In this document: positions 16,720 to 25,679 of the stretch, in pieces
Position numbering within the stretch: position 1 is the first letter of the stretch
Layout of the letters: each line of letters opens with the position of its first letter
NCBI RefSeq assembly: GCF_042649925.1
Contig: NZ_JBHSAF010000002.1
Coordinates: 1-64,000, forward strand
DNA length: 64,000 nt
Direction: 5' to 3'
DNA from: Pseudaeromonas sharmana
Lineage (GTDB): Bacteria > Pseudomonadota > Gammaproteobacteria > Enterobacterales > Aeromonadaceae
Position numbers and translations under genes: made by a program
Notes under the pieces: model-generated
Seen by the model: only the letters and a program-made list of their open reading frames with translations
Told to the model about the DNA's origin: nothing
Databases searched by the model: none

Positions 16720-16737
16720 GTGAGCCCTGTGCGGGGG

Positions 16738-19572
16738 TCAGTCGCGATCGCGTTCGAGCAAGGGTTGCAGGAAGCGGGCGGTGTGCGACGCCGCGCACTG
16801 CACCATCTGCTCCGGCGTGCCGGTTACCAGGATCTGACCGCCGCCTGAGCCCCCCTCCGGGCCGAGATCGACGATCCAGTCCGCGGTCTTGATGACATCA
16901 AGGTTGTGCTCGATGATCACCACGGTATTGCCGTTGTCGCGCAACTGGTGCAGTACCCCGAGCAGCTGCTGGATGTCATGGAAGTGCAAGCCGGTCGTCG
17001 GCTCGTCGAGGATGTAGAGCGTCTGGCCGGTGTCACGCCGCGACAGTTCCCGAGACAGCTTGACGCGCTGTGCCTCGCCGCCGGAGAGCGTGGTCGCCGA
17101 CTGGCCGAGGGTGATGTAGGAGAGGCCGACGTCGATCAGCGTCTGCAGCTTGCGCGCCAGCGCCGGCACCGCATCGAAGAAGGCGCGGGCATCCTCTACG
17201 GTCATCGCCAGCACCTCGTGGATGCTCTTGCCCTTGTATTTGATCTCCAGTGTCTCGCGGTTGTAGCGCTTGCCTTTGCAGACATCGCACGGCACATAGA
17301 CATCGGGCAGGAAGTGCATCTCGACCTTGATGACGCCATCCCCCTGGCAGGCCTCGCAGCGGCCGCCTTTGACGTTGAACGAGAAACGGCCCGGCTGATA
17401 GCCACGGGAGCGAGCCTCCTGGGTGCCCGCAAACAGTTCGCGGATCGGCGTAAACAGGCCGGTATAGGTCGCCGGGTTTGAACGCGGTGTACGGCCGATC
17501 GGGCTTTGATCGATGTCCACCACCTTGTCAAAGTGCTCCAGCCCCTCGATGTCGAGGTAGGGCGCCGGTGTCTCGACGGTGGCGCCATTGAGCTCGCGGT
17601 GGGCAATGCGGAACAGGGTGTCGTTGATCAGCGTTGACTTGCCGGAGCCGGAGACGCCGGTCACGCAGGTCATGACGCCGACTGGCAGATCCAGATTCAC
17701 CTTGCGCAGGTTGTTGCCGCTGGCACCCTTGAGCTTGACCCACTTGCCGGTCAGCGGCGTACGCTGTGCCGGTACGGCGATCTTCTTGCGCCCGGAGAGG
17801 TAGTCGCCGGTCAGCGAGGCCTCGTTGGCCATGATCTCGGCCGGCGTGCCCTGGGCGACGATGCTGCCACCGTGGACGCCGGCGCCGGGGCCGATGTCCA
17901 GCACATGGTCGGCCAGACGGATGGCATCTTCGTCGTGTTCGACGACGATGACGGTATTACCGAGGTTGCGCAGGTGGAACAGTGTCTTCAGCAGCCGCTC
18001 GTTATCCCGCTGGTGCAGGCCGATGCTTGGCTCATCCAGGACATACATGACGCCGACCAGGCCGGCACCGATCTGGCTGGCCAGCCGGATGCGTTGGGCT
18101 TCACCGCCGGAGAGGGTCTCGGCAGAGCGTGACAAGGACAGGTAGTTGAGGCCGACATTGACCAGGAAGCCGAGGCGTTCGTTGATCTCCTTGAGGATCT
18201 TCTCGGCAATCTGCGCCTTTTGCCCGCTGAGCTCCAGTTGCTGGAAGAACGCCAGCGCCTCGCCGATCGCCATCTCGGTGATGGTCGGCAGGTTGACGCC
18301 GGCGACGAAGACATGGCGTGCCGCCTCTTTCAACCGGCTGCCGTGGCAGCTTGGGCACGGCTGGTTGGCGATGTGCTTGGCCAACTCTTCACGCACGCTA
18401 TTGGATTCGGTCTCCTTGTAGCGGCGCTCCATGTTCGGGATCACCCCTTCGAACGGATGGCGGCGCACCACGACGTCGCCCCGGTCGTTCATGTAGCGGA
18501 ATTCGACATCGGTACTGCCGGTCCCATACAGCACTGCCTTCTGTTGGGCGGCGCTCAAGGTCTCGAACGGTGCCTCGATGTCGAAAGCATAGTGGTCGGC
18601 GACCGATTTGAGCATCTGGAAGTAGTAGAAGCTGCGTTTGTCCCAGCCACGGATTGCCCCGCCGGACAGCGACAGTTCGCCATTGGCCACCACCTTGTGC
18701 GGGTCGAAGTACTGTTGCACGCCGAGGCCATCACAGGTCGGGCAGGCACCGGCCGGATTGTTGAACGAGAAGATGCGCGGTTCCAGTTCACTGATCGCAT
18801 AACCGCACTCCGGACAGGCGAAATTTGCCGAGAAGACCAGCGGCTCGGCGGCGTCGTTATCCATCTCCAGCACCGAAACCAGGCCTCCGGAGAGCGTCAG
18901 CGCGGTCTCGAACGATTCGGCCAGGCGCAGTTGCAGGTCGGCGCGCACCTTGAAACGGTCGACGACCACTTCAATGGTGTGCTTCTTGTGCAGTTCCAGC
19001 GTGGGCGGATCGGAGAGGTCACACACCTCTCCATCGACTCGAGCGCGCAGGTAACCCTGGGCGGCCAGATTCTCCAGCAGTTGCTTGTGTTCGCCTTTGC
19101 GATTGCGCACCACCGGTGCCAGCATCATCATCTTCAACCCTTCGGGCTGCGCCAGCACCTGATCCACCATCTGGCTGATGGTTTGAGCTGCCAGCGGGAT
19201 GTCGTGCTGCGGGCAGCGGGGTTCACCGACCCGCGCAAACAGCAGGCGCAGGTAGTCGTAAATTTCAGTGATGGTGCCGACGGTCGAACGCGGATTGTGC
19301 GAGGTCGACTTCTGTTCGATCGAGATGGCCGGCGAGAGGCCTTCGATATGGTCGACATCCGGTTTCTCCATCAACGACAGAAACTGGCGCGCATAGGCGG
19401 AGAGCGATTCGACGTAGCGACGCTGACCCTCGGCATAGAGGGTATCGAATGCCAGCGATGACTTGCCGGAACCGGAGAGGCCGGTGACAACGATCAGCTT
19501 GTCGCGTGGCAGTGTCAGGCTGATGTTTTTCAGATTGTGGGTACGGGCACCCCTAACTTCGATCTTGTCCAT
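16738..19572 (-). CDS. uvrA: Excinuclease ABC subunit A (UvrA)
   Basis: 944 residues, the damage-recognition ATPase of nucleotide excision repair that loads UvrB. Two ABC ATPase modules are visible with Walker A GLSGSGKSSL near the N-terminus and GVSGSGKST in the second half. Both have LSGGEAQR signatures. Two CxxC zinc modules are present (CPECG with CPTCDG, and CEACQGDG with CDVCKGKRY). The start MDKIEVRGARTHNLKN at 19572 matches the family; an extension to 19788 would run through the SOS box and was rejected. It is divergent from ssb, as in E. coli, with a LexA box between. Confidence 0.97.
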   Translation of the reverse strand: MDKIEVRGARTHNLKNISLTLPRDKLIVVTGLSGSGKSSLAFDTLYAEGQRRYVESLSAYARQFLSLMEKPDVDHIEGLSPAISIEQKSTSHNPRSTVGTITEIYDYLRLLFARVGEPRCPQHDIPLAAQTISQMVDQVLAQPEGLKMMMLAPVVRNRKGEHKQLLENLAAQGYLRARVDGEVCDLSDPPTLELHKKHTIEVVVDRFKVRADLQLRLAESFETALTLSGGLVSVLEMDNDAAEPLVFSANFACPECGYAISELEPRIFSFNNPAGACPTCDGLGVQQYFDPHKVVANGELSLSGGAIRGWDKRSFYYFQMLKSVADHYAFDIEAPFETLSAAQQKAVLYGTGSTDVEFRYMNDRGDVVVRRHPFEGVIPNMERRYKETESNSVREELAKHIANQPCPSCHGSRLKEAARHVFVAGVNLPTITEMAIGEALAFFQQLELSGQKAQIAEKILKEINERLGFLVNVGLNYLSLSRSAETLSGGEAQRIRLASQIGAGLVGVMYVLDEPSIGLHQRDNERLLKTLFHLRNLGNTVIVVEHDEDAIRLADHVLDIGPGAGVHGGSIVAQGTPAEIMANEASLTGDYLSGRKKIAVPAQRTPLTGKWVKLKGASGNNLRKVNLDLPVGVMTCVTGVSGSGKSTLINDTLFRIAHRELNGATVETPAPYLDIEGLEHFDKVVDIDQSPIGRTPRSNPATYTGLFTPIRELFAGTQEARSRGYQPGRFSFNVKGGRCEACQGDGVIKVEMHFLPDVYVPCDVCKGKRYNRETLEIKYKGKSIHEVLAMTVEDARAFFDAVPALARKLQTLIDVGLSYITLGQSATTLSGGEAQRVKLSRELSRRDTGQTLYILDEPTTGLHFHDIQQLLGVLHQLRDNGNTVVIIEHNLDVIKTADWIVDLGPEGGSGGGQILVTGTPEQMVQCAASHTARFLQPLLERDRD

Positions 19573-19621
19573 GGCTGACCTGATAAGAAAAGCAGCAGGG
19601 TTGTCAGTATGGCATAGCCGA

Positions 19622-19641
19622 TACTGGATGAATAGACAGTT
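19622..19641. promoter_or_regulatory. SOS box between uvrA and ssb
   Basis: TACTGGATGAATAGACAGTT fits TACTG-N10-CAGTA with one core mismatch (CTGG for CTGT). It lies in the 233-base divergent uvrA-ssb region, 50 bases before uvrA. In E. coli a single LexA site serves the same gene pair. Confidence 0.8.
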
Positions 19642-19805
19642 ATTGGCGTAAGATAACGATCGGAGCCGGATGGCGCGAGTTGCCAACTCTGCGCGTTTGT
19701 TCACGGCAGCAAGGATGCGAAATGGGGGCTGGGCTGGTAATATGCCTGCCTTATGAATTGGGAATGCCAGGTGCAGCCTGGCCAGCACATTAGCGGAGTG
19801 ACACT

Positions 19806-20399
19806 ATGGCCAGTCGCGGCGTCAACAAAGTGATTCTTATCGGCAACCTCGGGCAAGACCCGGAAGTGCGCTACATGCCTAACGGCAATGCGGTAGCCAA
19901 CATTACGCTGGCCACCTCGGAGTCGTGGAAGGATCAGCAGGGGCAGATGCAGGAACGGACCGAATGGCACCGCTGTGTGTTGTACCGTCGTCTGGCGGAG
20001 ATCGCTGGCGAATACCTGAAGAAGGGCGCCAAGGTCTATCTCGAAGGCCGTCTGCAAACCCGTGAATGGCAGGATCAGCAAGGCCAGAAGCGCTATACCA
20101 CCGAGATCGTCGTCAACGAGATGCAGATGCTCGATGGTCGTAACGCCGGTGGCGGTGCTGGCATGGGTGGTGGTCAATCACAAGGCGGTGGTCAGGGTAA
20201 CTGGGGGCGTCCGCAAGGGGCTCCGGCAGCTCAAGGTGGTCAAGGTGGCTACGGTCAGGCGGCGGCAGCGCCTGCTGCTCAGGGAGGCCAGCCAGGTGGT
20301 TACAATCAGCCGGCCCCGCAAAATAACTTCAACCAGGCGCCGGCGCAGCCGATGTACAACGAGCCGCCGATGGATTTTGATGACGATATTCCGTTCTGA
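19806..20399 (+). CDS. ssb: Single-stranded DNA-binding protein
   Basis: 197 residues. The OB-fold spans residues 1-112 (ASRGVNKVILIGNLGQDPEVR onward, ending in VNEMQMLDG). A flexible Gly/Gln/Ala/Pro-rich linker follows (about 113-185). The acidic C-terminal tip MDFDDDIPF recruits partner proteins. It coats ssDNA as a tetramer during replication, repair and recombination. The ATG follows GGAG at seven-base spacing. It is divergent from uvrA with the LexA box between, suggesting partial SOS control. Confidence 0.97.
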   Translation: MASRGVNKVILIGNLGQDPEVRYMPNGNAVANITLATSESWKDQQGQMQERTEWHRCVLYRRLAEIAGEYLKKGAKVYLEGRLQTREWQDQQGQKRYTTEIVVNEMQMLDGRNAGGGAGMGGGQSQGGGQGNWGRPQGAPAAQGGQGGYGQAAAAPAAQGGQPGGYNQPAPQNNFNQAPAQPMYNEPPMDFDDDIPF

Positions 20400-20435
20400 T
20401 ATGGCTGGCGCCTGCGCGCTGGCTCTGCTGAACCT

Positions 20436-20466
20436 CAACGCCCTGCCTCGCAGGGCGTTGTTATTT
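20436..20466 (+). terminator. Terminator of ssb
   Basis: A perfect 10-bp stem CAACGCCCTG/CAGGGCGTTG with loop CCTCG is followed by TTATTTG. It lies 36 bases after the ssb stop. The T-tract is short. The remaining gap to 20680 shows no gene. Confidence 0.75.
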
Positions 20467-20680
20467 GTGCCGCCGGGTTGCTGTCGGCGCGGCATGTTAT
20501 GGCAGCCGGCTGCCTGGTTTAATCCTGCTTTATGGGGTCACTATTGCTGTCGTTGCGCACGGCTCAGCCGTTGTGTTCAGACGCGGCGCAGGCTTTCCTT
20601 TTCGGCTGTTTTCAGAGAAAGTCAGGTAGGACTCGGCCTGTCATCTGGCGAGCGGGTGTCATTCAAGGGAGCTGGGGAGT

Positions 20681-21262
20681 ATGAACGAGCATCTGTTGCC
20701 GGTCAGTCTGGACAAGGCTTATCGGTTATTGAATCACGGGCCGACTGTGTTGGTATCGGCACGACATGCCGGCGTCAGCAATGTGATGGCGGCAGCATGG
20801 GCCTGCGCCCTCGACTTCTCACCACCCAAGGTGAGTGTGGTACTGGATAAGTCTTGCATCACCCGCACGCTGATCGAAAAGAGTGGCGCGTTTGTACTGC
20901 AGATCCCCACCGTCAACCAGCTTCGGTTGACCCATGCGGTCGGCAACCGCTCCTTGGCGGATGATGAACAAAAGTTGGCACACTGCGGCGTGACGCTGTT
21001 TGACGCAGCGGAGGGATTAGGTCCTCTGGTTGAGGGGTGTTCTGCCTGGCTGTATTGCCGGTTGATTCCGGAGCCGCATAACCAGCAAACCTATGATCTG
21101 TTTATCGGCGAAGTGACCTCCGCCTGGGCCGATGCGCGGGCGTTCCGTGATGGTCACTGGCAATTTGAACATGCCGATCCGCGGTGGCGTTCATTGCACT
21201 ATGTGGCGGGTGGGCATTTTTACGCGATAGGTGCGGCATTGGACGTCGAGACGTCAGACTGA
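20681..21262 (+). CDS. Flavin reductase-like (FMN-binding split barrel) protein
   Basis: 193 residues of the flavin reductase-like family: N-terminal GPTVLVSARHAGVSNVMAAAW, then SCITRTLIEKSGAFVLQIP and the FIGEV strand. Members bind FMN and either reduce free flavin with NAD(P)H or act as small flavoproteins of unknown substrate. The start has a strong GGGGAG ribosome-binding site. It stands alone between ssb and the PAS/GGDEF/EAL gene. The substrate cannot be inferred. Confidence 0.82.
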   Translation: MNEHLLPVSLDKAYRLLNHGPTVLVSARHAGVSNVMAAAWACALDFSPPKVSVVLDKSCITRTLIEKSGAFVLQIPTVNQLRLTHAVGNRSLADDEQKLAHCGVTLFDAAEGLGPLVEGCSAWLYCRLIPEPHNQQTYDLFIGEVTSAWADARAFRDGHWQFEHADPRWRSLHYVAGGHFYAIGAALDVETSD

Positions 21263-21424
21263 CCCCGGCGGCCCACGACGGCGGATGATGACGGACTGGA
21301 TTGCGGCTTTGTGATCTTTGGCTGGCCATCTCATGCCGCAAGGCGCCTCGATTGACTAGAGTTAATAGGTGATTTTTTCGAGATAACCGATAGATAGCAA
21401 ACATGCCGACGGAGACGTGACCGC

Positions 21425-24400
21425 ATGCTGAGGACACCGAGAGGTCGTTTCATTGCCTTTGCTGTGCTGGCTTATATTGTGCTGGCCCTCGGCTGGATAT
21501 ATCTGTCAGATCGCTTGTTGCTGTTGTTTGTCGATGAACAGGCCATCATCTGGTTATCGACGGCCAAGGGCATCTTCTTCGTTGCCGTAACGGCGGTGTT
21601 ATTGTTGTTGGCGTTGCGAGCCGTGCCGGAGAGCCACAATGGCGGCACGCCACTGGTCGGCTCCTTGATGCTGGGGCGGCCGCAGATGGCGATGCCAGCC
21701 TGGCTGCGTTACGGCTCGGCCATCCTGCTCTCGTTATCGATGTTGTTGTTCCGACAGGCACTGCATGTCGAGAGTGCCGAACACCCGCTGATGATCCTGT
21801 TCATACTTCCCGTCATCCTCAGTGCCCTGCTGGGTGGGTTGGGGCCGGGATTGCTGTCGACCGCCATCGTGGCCATCGGTGTGAACCTGATATCGTCACC
21901 TTCCATTCTCAGTGGCCAACTTCCCCCCTTTGTGCAATTGCAGTGGGCATTCCTGGTGATCAATGGTCTGGCTGTCAGCCTGTTGACATCCATGCTGCAC
22001 CATTCACTCCAGGCGTTTCGTCGCCAGGGACAGTTGCTGGATGCGGTCGTCTCCGGCACCACAGATGCGGTGTTCATCAAGGATATTCAGGGGCGCTATC
22101 TGCTGGTCAACGAGGCGGCAGCGCGGTTTGTCGGGCGATCAGAGTCCGAGATTCTGGGGCAGGATGACCGGCAGTTGTTCAGTTCCGTCTCGGGTGAACA
22201 GCTGATGGTCGTAGACCAACGCATCATGGATTCCGGAACGGTGCAGAACCATGTTGAAGAGTTGACGACCGTTGACGGTCGCACTCTCACTTTCATGGTG
22301 ACCAAGGGGCCGGTGCTGGATAGTCGGGGGAAGGTCAGTGGCCTGTTTGGCATCTCCCGGGATATTACCCAGGCGTCATTGCAGCAGCGAGCGCTGGAGC
22401 AAAGCCGGCGTGAACTGCTGGAGGCTCAGCGTCTGGCTCAGGTTGGCAGCTGGGAGTGGGACCTGCGCAGCGATAGCCATTTCTGGTCCGAACAGGTGTT
22501 TATGATCTACGGGCGAGCCCCTGATTTGGGGCCGGCGCGCTACCCGGAGGTCAGTCGCTACTTCACGGCAGAGAGCTGGTCCAGGCTCGCGGCGGCCGTC
22601 GAGCACTGCCTGCATAACGGCGAAAGCTATGAGTGCGAGGCCGAGCTGGTGCGAGAAAATGGGAGCCAGGGCTGGGTGTTGGCCCGAGGCGAGCCCCGTC
22701 GCGATGACGGGGGTGAGGTGATTGCCCTGCATGGCACAGTGCAGGACATCACGTCGGACCGTCAGCTGCGACAGCAACTGCAAGCCAGTCAGGCGCGCAT
22801 GCAGCGCATCATGGAGGCAACCAGCGATGGCTTCTGGGAGTGGGATCTGACCTCGGGCAAGGTCTATCGCTCCCCCCGCTATTATGACGTCACCGGTTAC
22901 CCAGCAGAGCTGGATAACGGCGATTACAGTTTCTTTCAACGGATGATTCATCCGGCGGACCGGGAGCGGGTCAAGGCGCTGATCGATGCCCATCTACAGG
23001 GTGAAACGGCCACCATGGCCTACGAGTGTTGCATTTTCACCCATGATAATCAGATCCGCTGGTTGCAAGTCAAAGGTCGGGTACAGGAGCGAGATGACCG
23101 TGGTCAACCATTGCGGATGGCCGGTTCGGTTGCGGATATCACCGAGCGCAAGCGTGCTGACGATGATCTGCGCATCGTGTTGAATGTCTCCTGCGATGCG
23201 ATCTGGGTCAGTGATGAGCAGGGCAAACTGCTGTTTGCCAATCCTGCGGCGTGCCACCTGACCGGGTACACGGTGCAGCAGATCACGCAGTTAACAGTTG
23301 AGGCCTTGCTGGCGCCGCAGGAGCGAGCCCTGCTGCCGGCGCATCTTAGGGAACTGGAGCAGGCGCTGTTCCTGCGTCGGGAATGGCTCTTACAGCACCA
23401 AGATGGGCACTTGGTTCCGGTCGAATTGACGACCGGCCGCATGCCGGATGGCCGCTATATGGCGTTTGGCCGCGACCTGAGCGCGCAGCGTCAGGCTGCA
23501 GAGATACTCCGTGAGCGTGAGCGGCAACTGGCGCGGGTAATCGATGGTTCCGATCAGGGGTATTGGGACTGGAACCTGCAAACCAATCAGTTCCAGGTTA
23601 GTGAGCGCTGGGAGCGCATGTTGGGGTATGAGCCGGGGGAGATGGATGTCCGGGTAGAGAACTGGCCTGCCGTGGTGCATCCGGAGGATCTGCCGGCGGC
23701 CATCCGTTCCATTGAACGACACAAGCGGGGAGAGCATCCGGTTCACGAAGTCGAAATCCGTTGCCGTTGCAAGAATGGCGATTGGCGCTGGATCCTGTCA
23801 CGCGGGCGCATTGTGGCATGGGATGAACAGGGACAGCCGCTGATGATGTCCGGAACCCACACCGATATTACCGAGCGCAAGATTCTGGAGCAGGCCCAGC
23901 AAGAGGCGGCCGTGGTCTTCGACAGCAGCTATGAAGGCATCATGGTGGTGAGTCCGGATCGTCGTATTGCCAAGGTCAACGCGGCATTTGAGCGGATCAC
24001 CGGTTACAGTGCCGATGAGGTGCTCGGAAAGTCGCCCTCTCTCCTCTCTTCCGGGCGGCACGACGTGGCCTTTTACAAACAGATGTGGTCCTCGCTGGCA
24101 GCCCAGGATTTTTGGCGCGGCGAGATATGGAACCGACGCAAGAATGGTGAGGAGTACGTCGAGTTACTGTCCATCTCCATAGTGCGTGATGGCAGCGGCG
24201 GTATCTTGCACTATGTCGGTATCTTCTCCGACATCAGTCAGCTCAAGGCCCATGAAGCCGAGCTGGATCGGGTTGCACACTATGATGCGCTGACGGGCGT
24301 TCCGAATCGACGCCTGCTGTCAGAGCGTCTGGAACAAACACTGGCGGAAACGGATCGGCACGGCCGCAGTTGCGCGGTTTGTATGCTGGATCTGGATGGC

Positions 24401-25603
24401 TTCAAGACCATCAACGATCGCTATGGCCATGCAGTCGGGGATCAGATGCTGGTGATGGTCACCGAGCAATTGAAGTCGGTATTGCGTTCGCGAGATACGT
24501 TAGCCCGTCTGGGTGGCGACGAGTTTGTGCTGTTGCTGGCCGATTTGAATGCGCTGGCGGATGGTATCCATGTTATTGAACGCGTGCTTAAGGTGATCCA
24601 GCAACCGCTGGAGCATCAAGGGCAGCAGCTCAAGGTCACGGCCAGTATCGGTGTCAGTTTCTATCCGCAGGATAATGCCGATCCGGATACGTTGTTGCGA
24701 CATGCCGATCAAGCCATGTATCTGGCCAAGGAGGCAGGCAAGAACCGCTACCAGTTATTTGACCCGGACCATGATCGACAGGCGCAGGATTACCGACGGC
24801 AGTTGGAGCAGATGCTGTATGCGCTCGAAGACGAACAATTTGTGCTGTTTTATCAGCCCAAAGTCGATATGCGCGACGGTCGGCTGATCGGTGTTGAAGC
24901 CCTGATTCGCTGGCAACATCCGCAGCGTGGCTTGTTACCGCCGATCGAATTTCTGCCCTACCTGCATGCCAGCGTACTTGAGGTGCGATTCGGCGACTGG
25001 GTGATTGCGACGGCGTTGCAGCAGGCTGCGCATTGGCTGGAGCAGGGGGAGACGATCCCGATCAGTGTCAACATCAGTGCCCGGCATCTGTTGACTGGCT
25101 CTTTCTTTGAATTGTTGACACAGGAGATGCAGCGCTATCCTCAGCTGTCGCCGTGCGCGCTGGAGCTGGAGGTGCTCGAGAGTGCGGCCATCGCGGATCT
25201 GGAGCAGGCGGCGCGAGTGATGCAGCAATGTCGCGCGCAGGGTTTTCGCTTCGCGCTGGATGACTTCGGAACGGGTTACTCTTCGCTGACCTACCTGCGT
25301 AAGCTGCCGGTGGATACGCTGAAAATTGATCAGAGCTTTGTGCGGGACATGCTGACGGATCCGGACGATCTTGGCATTGTCGATGGCGTGATCCGGCTGG
25401 CTTCGGTTTTCCAGCATCAGGTGATTGCAGAAGGCGTGGAGACCTGGGAGCACGGTGTGCGTTTGCGCCAGCTGGGGTGTCATCTGGCGCAAGGTTATGG
25501 CATTGCGCGACCTATGCCGGCCGACGAGTTGTTGCTCTGGCTGGAGCAGTGGCGTCGTTTGCGGCCCTGGGAGGTGAACCTATTGGACAACTATGAAGTG
25601 TGA
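21425..25603 (+). CDS. Membrane PAS-GGDEF-EAL protein, dual cyclic-di-GMP enzyme
   Basis: 1392 residues. Two transmembrane helices (about 10-65) are followed by a DUF4118-like four-helix membrane region (about 95-195). Six PAS domains come next (about 200-945; five of the six end in a D-I-T/S linker, e.g. DITERK, and PAS4 ends in DLSAQR). Then come a GGDEF domain (about 950-1110) and an EAL domain (about 1125-1375). The GGDEF motif is intact with an RxxD inhibitory site (RSRD) five residues before it. The EAL domain keeps EALIRW, the VNIS asparagine, DDFGTG, LKID and AEGVET. Both synthesis and breakdown of c-di-GMP are therefore possible. It stands alone; signals are unknown. Confidence 0.93.
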   Translation: MLRTPRGRFIAFAVLAYIVLALGWIYLSDRLLLLFVDEQAIIWLSTAKGIFFVAVTAVLLLLALRAVPESHNGGTPLVGSLMLGRPQMAMPAWLRYGSAILLSLSMLLFRQALHVESAEHPLMILFILPVILSALLGGLGPGLLSTAIVAIGVNLISSPSILSGQLPPFVQLQWAFLVINGLAVSLLTSMLHHSLQAFRRQGQLLDAVVSGTTDAVFIKDIQGRYLLVNEAAARFVGRSESEILGQDDRQLFSSVSGEQLMVVDQRIMDSGTVQNHVEELTTVDGRTLTFMVTKGPVLDSRGKVSGLFGISRDITQASLQQRALEQSRRELLEAQRLAQVGSWEWDLRSDSHFWSEQVFMIYGRAPDLGPARYPEVSRYFTAESWSRLAAAVEHCLHNGESYECEAELVRENGSQGWVLARGEPRRDDGGEVIALHGTVQDITSDRQLRQQLQASQARMQRIMEATSDGFWEWDLTSGKVYRSPRYYDVTGYPAELDNGDYSFFQRMIHPADRERVKALIDAHLQGETATMAYECCIFTHDNQIRWLQVKGRVQERDDRGQPLRMAGSVADITERKRADDDLRIVLNVSCDAIWVSDEQGKLLFANPAACHLTGYTVQQITQLTVEALLAPQERALLPAHLRELEQALFLRREWLLQHQDGHLVPVELTTGRMPDGRYMAFGRDLSAQRQAAEILRERERQLARVIDGSDQGYWDWNLQTNQFQVSERWERMLGYEPGEMDVRVENWPAVVHPEDLPAAIRSIERHKRGEHPVHEVEIRCRCKNGDWRWILSRGRIVAWDEQGQPLMMSGTHTDITERKILEQAQQEAAVVFDSSYEGIMVVSPDRRIAKVNAAFERITGYSADEVLGKSPSLLSSGRHDVAFYKQMWSSLAAQDFWRGEIWNRRKNGEEYVELLSISIVRDGSGGILHYVGIFSDISQLKAHEAELDRVAHYDALTGVPNRRLLSERLEQTLAETDRHGRSCAVCMLDLDGFKTINDRYGHAVGDQMLVMVTEQLKSVLRSRDTLARLGGDEFVLLLADLNALADGIHVIERVLKVIQQPLEHQGQQLKVTASIGVSFYPQDNADPDTLLRHADQAMYLAKEAGKNRYQLFDPDHDRQAQDYRRQLEQMLYALEDEQFVLFYQPKVDMRDGRLIGVEALIRWQHPQRGLLPPIEFLPYLHASVLEVRFGDWVIATALQQAAHWLEQGETIPISVNISARHLLTGSFFELLTQEMQRYPQLSPCALELEVLESAAIADLEQAARVMQQCRAQGFRFALDDFGTGYSSLTYLRKLPVDTLKIDQSFVRDMLTDPDDLGIVDGVIRLASVFQHQVIAEGVETWEHGVRLRQLGCHLAQGYGIARPMPADELLLWLEQWRRLRPWEVNLLDNYEV

Positions 25604-25627
25604 GCCCCGCCGGGCGTTGAGCTAGTC

Positions 25628-25659
25628 AAAAAAGAAGAGGCGGGTTATCCCGCCTCTTC
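25628..25659 (-). terminator. Terminator of the second chemoreceptor gene
   Basis: A perfect 11-bp stem GAAGAGGCGGG/CCCGCCTCTTC with loop TTAT. On the minus strand it is followed by TTTTTTGAC, so it serves the chemoreceptor that stops at 25680. On the plus strand there is no T-tract, but it may also stall transcripts from the GGDEF/EAL gene. Confidence 0.88.
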
Positions 25660-25679
25660 GTCGCATCACCCGCCAGAAT

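Noticed and set aside
18220..19461. 413-codon open frame antisense to uvrA
   Set aside because: Shadow of UvrA coding; uvrA motifs and terminator settle the strand.
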